Part shown: piece by piece, positions 58,621-64,000 of the stretch | Layout of the letters: every line of letters starts with the position of its first letter | How positions within the stretch are numbered: the stretch's first letter is position 1 | From: Acidovorax sp. YS12 | GTDB taxonomy: Bacteria; Pseudomonadota; Gammaproteobacteria; Burkholderiales; Burkholderiaceae_C | DNA length: 64,000 nt | NCBI GenBank assembly: GCA_021496925.1 | Contig: CP053915.1 | Coordinates: forward strand, 4,429,501-4,493,500 | Reading direction: 5' to 3' | Notes under the pieces: generated by a model | Database searches by the model: none | Seen by the model: the letters and a program-made list of their open reading frames with translations, nothing else | Told to the model about the DNA's origin: nothing | Translations under genes and position numbers: made by a program

Positions 58621-60097
58621 TCTTACTGTGTCAAAAACGTAGCCTAGCGTTGATGCGCATGCAACATGGACACCTAGGCAGCGTCCTGAGCAATGCTGCG
58701 GCGATACGCAGCCGCAACGTCGTGATGGATGATGGGACGTGGCGCTGCGTGCGCTGGGCTTCCGCGAGGCTTGTAATGCGTGGGTAGGGCAGATTCTTCG
58801 CCTCGTGCGGCGTTTTTTTTGCTCACCCCTTCCTGATGGCGCAACTGCTGCGCCATCAGAAAGCCGTAGGCCGCAATGCTCAGGCTGGCGTGGTGGTGGA
58901 ACCCGCGCCAGCCCCGGCCTTCGTAGTGTCCCAGTCCCAGATCCTGCTTGAGGTCCTGGTAGTCGCGCTCGATGCGCCAGCGCATCTTGGCCTCAAGCAC
59001 CATGCGTTGCAGTTCTGTGTCTTCGGGCAGCGTGTTCAGCCAATACTTCATTGGCTCTTTGTGGCCTTCGGGCCATTCGATGAGCAGCCACTCTTGTGGC
59101 CGTTGCTGCGTGCGTAGCTGCTCTCGGTGGGCTGCCTTGACACGCACACGCGCAAAGCGCGAGCGCAGCGTGAAGTTCGTGCCCTCTCGCCATTCAATGC
59201 TGTGCCACTGGGCAGGTTCCAGGCCGAACGCCACGTCCCTGGCCGACAGGGGCCGCTCGTGCATGGCATCACCCAGCCGCTGGCGTTTGGGAACTGGGCC
59301 GCGACCGCTGTAGGGCGCTGGCGACAGCGGTGCATGCCCTGGTGGCCATACCGTCACGGGGCCCGTCACACCCACCACGTAGGGCAGACCCATCTCGCTC
59401 AGCCCCTCTCGAAACGCGGTATCCACGCCGTAGCCTGCATCGGCCAGCACGCAGTGCCTGGGTGCGCCTTGCGCCACCAGGTGCTTGATCTGGGCCAGCG
59501 CGATCTGCCCCTTGGTGGCGAATTGCAACTCTTGAGGGATGCCAGCCTTGTGGCGCCGCACCGGATCGTCCGCCCATTCCTTGGGCAAGTACAGCTGCCA
59601 GGCCACCGGCAGACTTCCCGCCTGACAGGCCAGGCTCACGCTGACCGCCACTTGGCAGTTGTCCTGCTTGCCCAGCATGCCGCAGTACTGCCGGGCCACG
59701 CCCACCGAATGGTGGCCTTGCTTGGGAAAGCCCGTGTCGTCCACGATCCACCAACCGCCCTCCTGGAAGTCCATCGCGGGCACCACCCACTGGGCTACGC
59801 GCAGCAGCATCTCTTCATCTGACCACGCAGAGTCGGCGACAAAATGATGTAGTGACTGGTGGCGCGAGCGTGTGGCCTGCGGCGCCAGGTGTGCGGCCAT
59901 GGGCTCCACGCTCTTGCGCGAAAGCGGTGCCATCAGCCCGGTGCAGTACCCGCGCAGCCCGGCCTGCCGGTCTGCATGACCAAGCCCGCCACCCAGGTGC
60001 GCGAGGTAGCGCTCAAACTCTTGAAGTTCTTCCATCAAGGCTCACCTCCTGCGCGACGATTCTCGCATAAGGCCTTGATTTTATTAACACAGTAAGA
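58621..60097 (-). mobile_element. IS701-family insertion sequence
   Basis: 1477 bp bounded by 11-bp perfect terminal inverted repeats, TCTTACTGTGT (58621-58631) and ACACAGTAAGA (60087-60097), with CTAG directly outside each end (58617-58620, 60098-60101), consistent with a 4-bp target duplication. It contains one transposase gene. Its left CTAG is the right border of element B. Confidence 0.9.
58674..60035 (-). CDS. IS701-family transposase
   Basis: Full-length DDE transposase, 453 residues from ATG at 60035 (a TTG one codon upstream sits closer to the AGGAGG site and is an alternative). Motifs: WWIVDDTGFPKQGHHSVGVARQYCG (first Asp), HCVLADAGYGVD (second Asp), and WRIERDYQDLKQDLGLGHYEGR with the Glu-containing region. 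No frameshift or stop is seen, so the element is probably active or recently inserted. Confidence 0.92.
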   Translation of the reverse strand: MEELQEFERYLAHLGGGLGHADRQAGLRGYCTGLMAPLSRKSVEPMAAHLAPQATRSRHQSLHHFVADSAWSDEEMLLRVAQWVVPAMDFQEGGWWIVDDTGFPKQGHHSVGVARQYCGMLGKQDNCQVAVSVSLACQAGSLPVAWQLYLPKEWADDPVRRHKAGIPQELQFATKGQIALAQIKHLVAQGAPRHCVLADAGYGVDTAFREGLSEMGLPYVVGVTGPVTVWPPGHAPLSPAPYSGRGPVPKRQRLGDAMHERPLSARDVAFGLEPAQWHSIEWREGTNFTLRSRFARVRVKAAHREQLRTQQRPQEWLLIEWPEGHKEPMKYWLNTLPEDTELQRMVLEAKMRWRIERDYQDLKQDLGLGHYEGRGWRGFHHHASLSIAAYGFLMAQQLRHQEGVSKKNAARGEESALPTHYKPRGSPAHAAPRPIIHHDVAAAYRRSIAQDAA

Positions 60098-60269
60098 CTA
60101 GGCGCGGCGCTCCTGGCGCATTCCACGCAGCCCGAAGCCCTGGCAAGCGCGGACCGGAGCAGACAGGTCTTTGATGTGTATCATTTTGTATATTGACCTG
60201 TATCCAGCATCTATTCCCCCGGCAGCGCGGAGATGACGTGCAACAACAACAGAGACGAAGGCTTCCGTC

Positions 60270-61826
60270 ATGCGCATGAATGTGCCTGTCACCCAGTGCA
60301 ACTACGACTATCCGGGCGGCGAACTGCTGGTTTCCAGTACCAACACGCGGGGTGAGATCACCCATTGCAATCCTGCCTTCGTGCGCGTGAGCGGCTATGA
60401 CTACGGCGAACTGATCGGCCAGCCGCACAACATCATTCGCCATCCCGACATGCCCGCGCTGGCGTTCAAGGACCTGTGGGCCACGGTGGGGCGCGGCAAA
60501 CCGTGGACCGGCCTGGTGAAGAACCGGCGCAAGAACGGCGACCACTACTGGGTGCGCGCCAACGTCACGCCGATCATGGAAGGTGGCAAGCCCGTGGGCT
60601 ATCTGTCGGTGCGCACCAAGCCTGCGGCGCAGGAGGCCGCCGCCGCCGAGGCGCTGTACGCGCGCATGCGCGCCGAAGCCGCCCAGGGCCGGACCACGCT
60701 GGCCTTGCGCGGCGGCGAGCTGGTGGTGGGCGGCGTGCGCGGCTGGCTGAAGCGCGTGCGCCGCCTCGGCGTTACCGTGCGCATGGCGCTGACGCTGGCG
60801 GCCCTCTCCAGCACCGTGCTGCTGGCCGACGTGCTGGCCCTGCAGGGCGCGCAGGCGCTGCTGTGGCGCGTGGCCGCGCTGGCGGGGGTCGGTGCCGGCA
60901 TGGTCGCCTACTGCCACTTCCAGTTCAGCGCAGCGCTGAGGGAGGCCGAGCGCTTCGCCAGCGACATCGCGGGATGCAACCTGGCCACCACGGCGCGCAC
61001 CGACTTTCCCAGCACGCTGGGCACCGTGCTGCGGCGCCTGGTGCAGATCCAGGTCAACCTGCGTGCCGTGGTGGGCGACGTGCGGGCCGAGGTGCAGGGC
61101 TTTTCCGGCGTCGCCGGGCAGATCGCCCAGGGCAGCACCGAACTGGCGCAGCGCACCGGCGCCCAGGCGGGCAACCTGCTGCAAACCACGCAGGCGATGC
61201 GCCAGCTTTCCGACACGGTGGCCGACACCGTGCGCGCCACCGAGGCCATGGAGGCCGAGAGCGCGCGCAGCATGGCCGTGGCGCGGCGCGGCAGCGCGGC
61301 GATCGCCGAGGTGGGCGCGTCGATGGAGCACATCCGCCAGTCGTCCGCGCGCATGGGCGAGATCATCAGCACCATCGAGAACATCGCGTTCCAGACCAAC
61401 ATGCTGGCGCTGAACGCCGCCGTCGAAGCCGCGCGCGCTGGCGAGCAGGGCCGGGGCTTTGCCGTGGTGGCGGGCGAGGTGCGCGCACTGGCCCAGCGCA
61501 GCGCCATGGCGGCCAAGGAAATCAGCGGCCTGATCGGCCAGTCGGTGGAGGGTATCGCCGAAGGCAACCAGCGCATGGTGCAGGCGGGCGGCACCATCGA
61601 GGACATGGTGCGCCTGGCCGAGCAGGTGTCGGGGCAGATGCACACCATCACCGACGCCACGCGCGGCCAGTCCGAGGGCATCACCCAGGTCAACCAGGCC
61701 ATGCTGCAGCTCGACCAGGTGACCCAGCGCAATGCCGCCCAGGTGGAGGAATCCACGGCGGCCGCGCAGATGCTGCGCGCGGGCGCGCAGTCGCTGGAGC
61801 GCAGCGTGGCCGTGTTCAGACTGTGA
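60270..61826 (+). CDS. Aer-like PAS methyl-accepting chemoreceptor
   Basis: A 518-residue receptor. An N-terminal PAS domain (about 20-115: NPAFVRVSGYDYGELIGQPHNIIRHPDMP, KNGDHYWVRANVTP) of the FAD/redox-sensing Aer type, a membrane hairpin (MALTLAALSSTVLLADVL and LLWRVAALAGVGAGMVAYCHF) without a periplasmic domain, a HAMP-like segment and the cytoplasmic signalling hairpin FQTNMLALNAAVEAARAGE. Energy taxis is the likely role. Start ATG at 60270 with GAAGG upstream; ATG at 60276 also possible. A close paralogue follows. Confidence 0.92.
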   Translation: MRMNVPVTQCNYDYPGGELLVSSTNTRGEITHCNPAFVRVSGYDYGELIGQPHNIIRHPDMPALAFKDLWATVGRGKPWTGLVKNRRKNGDHYWVRANVTPIMEGGKPVGYLSVRTKPAAQEAAAAEALYARMRAEAAQGRTTLALRGGELVVGGVRGWLKRVRRLGVTVRMALTLAALSSTVLLADVLALQGAQALLWRVAALAGVGAGMVAYCHFQFSAALREAERFASDIAGCNLATTARTDFPSTLGTVLRRLVQIQVNLRAVVGDVRAEVQGFSGVAGQIAQGSTELAQRTGAQAGNLLQTTQAMRQLSDTVADTVRATEAMEAESARSMAVARRGSAAIAEVGASMEHIRQSSARMGEIISTIENIAFQTNMLALNAAVEAARAGEQGRGFAVVAGEVRALAQRSAMAAKEISGLIGQSVEGIAEGNQRMVQAGGTIEDMVRLAEQVSGQMHTITDATRGQSEGITQVNQAMLQLDQVTQRNAAQVEESTAAAQMLRAGAQSLERSVAVFRL

Positions 61827-61988
61827 CCACGGAAAAGGCAGCACAGGAGGAATAAACAATGATGTCACCATGGTGATAGTTGTTTTTGTGCGTGCTCGAG
61901 AATTGTTTTTGATCAATCTGGCATCCAACGCATGCCCAGGAGGTTGCTGCTTTTTTATACTGAGTTGACATTCAGCAACATTCCGGCC

Positions 61989-63563
61989 ATGCGCACGAAC
62001 CTCCCCGTTACCCAGCAGGAGTACGACTACCCTGGTGAAGAGCTCCTGATGTCGACCACCGACACCAAGGGCGTCATCACCCACTGCAATGCCGCCTTCA
62101 TGCGCGTGAGCGGGTTTGAGTTCGACGAACTCATCGGGCAACCCCACAACATCGTGCGCCATCCCGACATGCCGCCCGAGGCCTATAAGGACCTGTGGGC
62201 CACCATCGGCCATGGCCGCAGCTGGACGGGCATCGTGAAGAACCGGCGCAAGAATGGCGACCACTACTGGGTGCGCGCCAGCGTCACGCCGCTGGTGGAA
62301 AACGGCAAGCCCAAGGGCTATATGTCGGTGCGGGCGAAGCCCACGCGCGCCGAGGTGGCCGCCGCCGAGCAGCTGTACGAGCGCCTGCGCCGTGAGCGCG
62401 AGGCCGGCCGCCCGACCATCCGCCTGCATGCCGGGCGCGTGCGACCCATGGGCTGGCGCGACTGGCTGGGGCGCTGGCAGCGCGCCAGCATCACCCAGCG
62501 CATGGCCGGGCTGCTGGGCCTGCTGGTGCTGGCGGGGCTGGCGCCGGGCGCCATGGGCTGGACAGGCCCGGCGGTGCTGGCCGGACAGGCCCTGGCACTG
62601 GTGCTGCTGGCCGCGTTCATCGTCTGGCGCGTGGATTCCAGCATCACCAAGTCCTTGACCGACGCCAACCTGCTGGCGCGTGACATCGCAGGCTGCAACC
62701 TTGTCACCGTGGTCAGCGGCGGGCGCGGCCGTCACCCTATGGTGCTGCTGACGGAGCGGCTGCAGCAGATCCAGATCAACCTGCGCGCCGTGGTGGGCGA
62801 TGCGCGCGGCGAGATCTCCGGCTTCGGCGAAATCTCCGGCGAGATGCACCGCAGCGCCCAGCACCTGGCCGAGCGCACCGAGTCGCAGGCCGCGAGCCTG
62901 GAGGAAACGGCGGCGTCGATGGAGGAACTGTCGGCCACCGTGCGACAGTCCGGCGACACGGCGCAGCAGATCGCCAAGGAGAGCGAGCGCAGCGCCCAAC
63001 TGGCGCGCGAGGGCGGACAGGCCGTGGCCACGGTCACCCAGGTGATGCAGTCCATCGAGGATTCGTCGCGCCAGATGGGGCAGATCATCTCCACCATCGA
63101 GGGCATTGCGTTCCAGACCAACATCCTGGCGCTCAACGCCGCCGTCGAGGCGGCGCGCGCGGGCGAGCAGGGCAAGGGCTTCGCCGTAGTGGCGGGCGAG
63201 GTGCGCGCGCTGGCGCAGCGCAGCGCCCAGGCGGCGGGCGAGATCCGCGCGCTCATCGGCACCTCGAACACGCATGTGGCGCATGGCGCGGGCCAGGTGC
63301 AGGCCGCGGGCAAGACCATCGCCCAGGTGGTCGATTCGGCCGCCTACGTGAACCAGTTGATGGAACAGATCGGCACCGCCGCGCGCGAGCAGACCATGGG
63401 CATCGCCCAGGTCAACACTGCCGTGGTGGAGCTGAACCACGTCACGCAGCAGAACGCCGCGCTGGTGCAGGAGTCGGCCGACGCCGCCAACCACATGAAC
63501 GCCAACGCCGGCGTGCTCGGGCGCACGCTGGCGGTGTTCCGCCTGCCGGGCGACCGCAGCTGA
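61989..63563 (+). CDS. Aer-like PAS methyl-accepting chemoreceptor (paralogue)
   Basis: A 524-residue receptor of the same build as its upstream neighbour: PAS (NAAFMRVSGFEFDELIGQPHNIVRHPDMPPEAYKDLW), two close membrane segments, and signalling tip FQTNILALNAAVEAARAGE. ATG at 61989 starts at MRTNLPVTQQEYDYPGE, aligning exactly with the paralogue; a longer upstream frame is not used. The two proteins end alike (RSVAVFRL and RTLAVFRL), the second adding PGDRS. A tandem duplication is likely, with divergence in the PAS pocket possibly giving a different signal. Confidence 0.92.
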   Translation: MRTNLPVTQQEYDYPGEELLMSTTDTKGVITHCNAAFMRVSGFEFDELIGQPHNIVRHPDMPPEAYKDLWATIGHGRSWTGIVKNRRKNGDHYWVRASVTPLVENGKPKGYMSVRAKPTRAEVAAAEQLYERLRREREAGRPTIRLHAGRVRPMGWRDWLGRWQRASITQRMAGLLGLLVLAGLAPGAMGWTGPAVLAGQALALVLLAAFIVWRVDSSITKSLTDANLLARDIAGCNLVTVVSGGRGRHPMVLLTERLQQIQINLRAVVGDARGEISGFGEISGEMHRSAQHLAERTESQAASLEETAASMEELSATVRQSGDTAQQIAKESERSAQLAREGGQAVATVTQVMQSIEDSSRQMGQIISTIEGIAFQTNILALNAAVEAARAGEQGKGFAVVAGEVRALAQRSAQAAGEIRALIGTSNTHVAHGAGQVQAAGKTIAQVVDSAAYVNQLMEQIGTAAREQTMGIAQVNTAVVELNHVTQQNAALVQESADAANHMNANAGVLGRTLAVFRLPGDRS

Positions 63564-63578
63564 ACGCTGGGCCGCGTT

Positions 63579-64000
63579 TCAGGCCTGCCTGCAGGCTGCG
63601 TCCGCCGCCACCGGGCCCTGTCCCCGCAGTGCGGCCGCCATGCGGGGCAGCATCGGGGCGAGCGCAGCGTCGTCCGGCGCGCAGGCCAGGCCCAGGTGCC
63701 GGGCGAAAGGCAGGGCCGCATCCAGCGGGCGCGCGATGCAGCGCGGCGCATGCGCTGCGTGCGACTGCGGCACCACGGCCAGGCCCAGGCCCAGCTCCAC
63801 CATCTGCAGCAGGGCTTCCTCGCGCGCGGCGCTGGCCCGTACCTCGAAGGTGATGCCCTGTTCGGCCAGCAGCCGGGCGAAGCGCTCGTGCAGCGGGCAG
63901 TAGGGGCGCTCGATCAGCGGCAGGCCCTGCAGGTCGGCCAGGGCGAAGCGGGCCTTGAAGCGCAGCGGGTGCCGCTCGGGCACGAGCATCACGTAGGGTT
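63579..64000 (-). CDS. LysR-family regulator, C-terminal part (runs off right edge)
   Basis: About 140 residues of a LysR substrate-binding domain are visible: YVMLVPERHPLRFKARFALADLQGLPLIERP, EEALLQMVELGLGLAVVPQSHA and the C-terminal DAALPFARHLGLACAPDD. The N-terminal helix-turn-helix lies beyond the window. Target unknown. It converges on the second chemoreceptor gene, 15 bp away. Confidence 0.85.
   Translation of the reverse strand, partial: PYVMLVPERHPLRFKARFALADLQGLPLIERPYCPLHERFARLLAEQGITFEVRASAAREEALLQMVELGLGLAVVPQSHAAHAPRCIARPLDAALPFARHLGLACAPDDAALAPMLPRMAAALRGQGPVAADAACRQA

Noticed and set aside
1..64000. tRNA, rRNA or riboswitch genes
   Set aside because: I looked for cloverleaf-like and known leader patterns, including upstream of ribF, and found none I could support.

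Overview
The window is high-GC chromosomal DNA from a betaproteobacterium, most likely a member of the Comamonadaceae (Acidovorax/Comamonas-like). The protein repertoire points there: paired 7TMR-DISM sensor kinases, IPTL-CTERM surface proteins, a MocR regulator divergent from a DUF2917 gene, pimeloyl-CoA dehydrogenase PimCD, and a short palindromic repeat spread through the region. I see no rRNA, tRNA or CRISPR array.

Layout. 1-3.2 kb: ribF-ileS on the minus strand (ileS runs off the left edge), then an HNH endonuclease gene. 3.9-14.8 kb: a TPR-methyltransferase coupled to a 7TMR-DISM histidine kinase, its divergent OmpR-type regulator, a 1790-residue surface protein with RCC1-like, cadherin-like and DUF11-like regions, and a DUF937 gene. 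15-18.7 kb: pimD-pimC, DUF480/yceH, purN. 18.7-22.2 kb: a 162-bp palindromic element, an EF-hand protein and a second two-component system. 22.2-27.5 kb: M48 protease, RsmB-type RNA methyltransferase, DUF2917 and MocR regulator. 27.5-32.3 kb: a third two-component system in one operon with an IPTL-CTERM surface protein. 32.5-38.4 kb: alpha-2-macroglobulin. 38.5-46.8 kb: an AT-richer accessory module. 46.8-50.5 kb: small membrane and periplasmic proteins and a methylglyoxal synthase. 50.6-52.9 kb: pbpC. 53.5-55.9 kb: yfiR-yfiN-yfiB cyclic-di-GMP module. 56-58.5 kb: FMN hydroxyacid dehydrogenase and dinB. 58.46-60.1 kb: a MITE-like palindrome followed by an IS701-family element. 60.3-63.6 kb: two Aer-like chemoreceptors. 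Right edge: a partial LysR regulator.

The best candidate for an undescribed system is the 38.8-46.4 kb module. On one strand, mostly with overlapping or nearly abutting genes, lie a WYL regulator, a SHOCT membrane protein, a small GTPase, a membrane-anchored coiled-coil protein, two large dynamin-like GTPases (one with a glycine zipper), a YkgJ-type cysteine-cluster protein, a zinc ribbon and a HEPN-domain putative ribonuclease. It sits between the alpha-2-macroglobulin gene and pbpC, which are usually adjacent, and has copies of the dispersed palindrome close to both edges. I infer a membrane-acting GTPase system with an RNA-cleaving arm, possibly for phage defence or stress. This is a hypothesis, not a demonstrated function.

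A second theme is small mobile DNA shaping genes. At least twelve copies of a roughly 45-55 bp palindromic repeat are present; four lie in frame inside conserved genes and others supply stop codons. Two 158-162 bp palindromes with related cores end exactly at gene stops. A third theme is regulatory: two separate loci pair a 7TMR-DISM kinase and an atypical OmpR-family regulator with a large C-terminally anchored surface protein.
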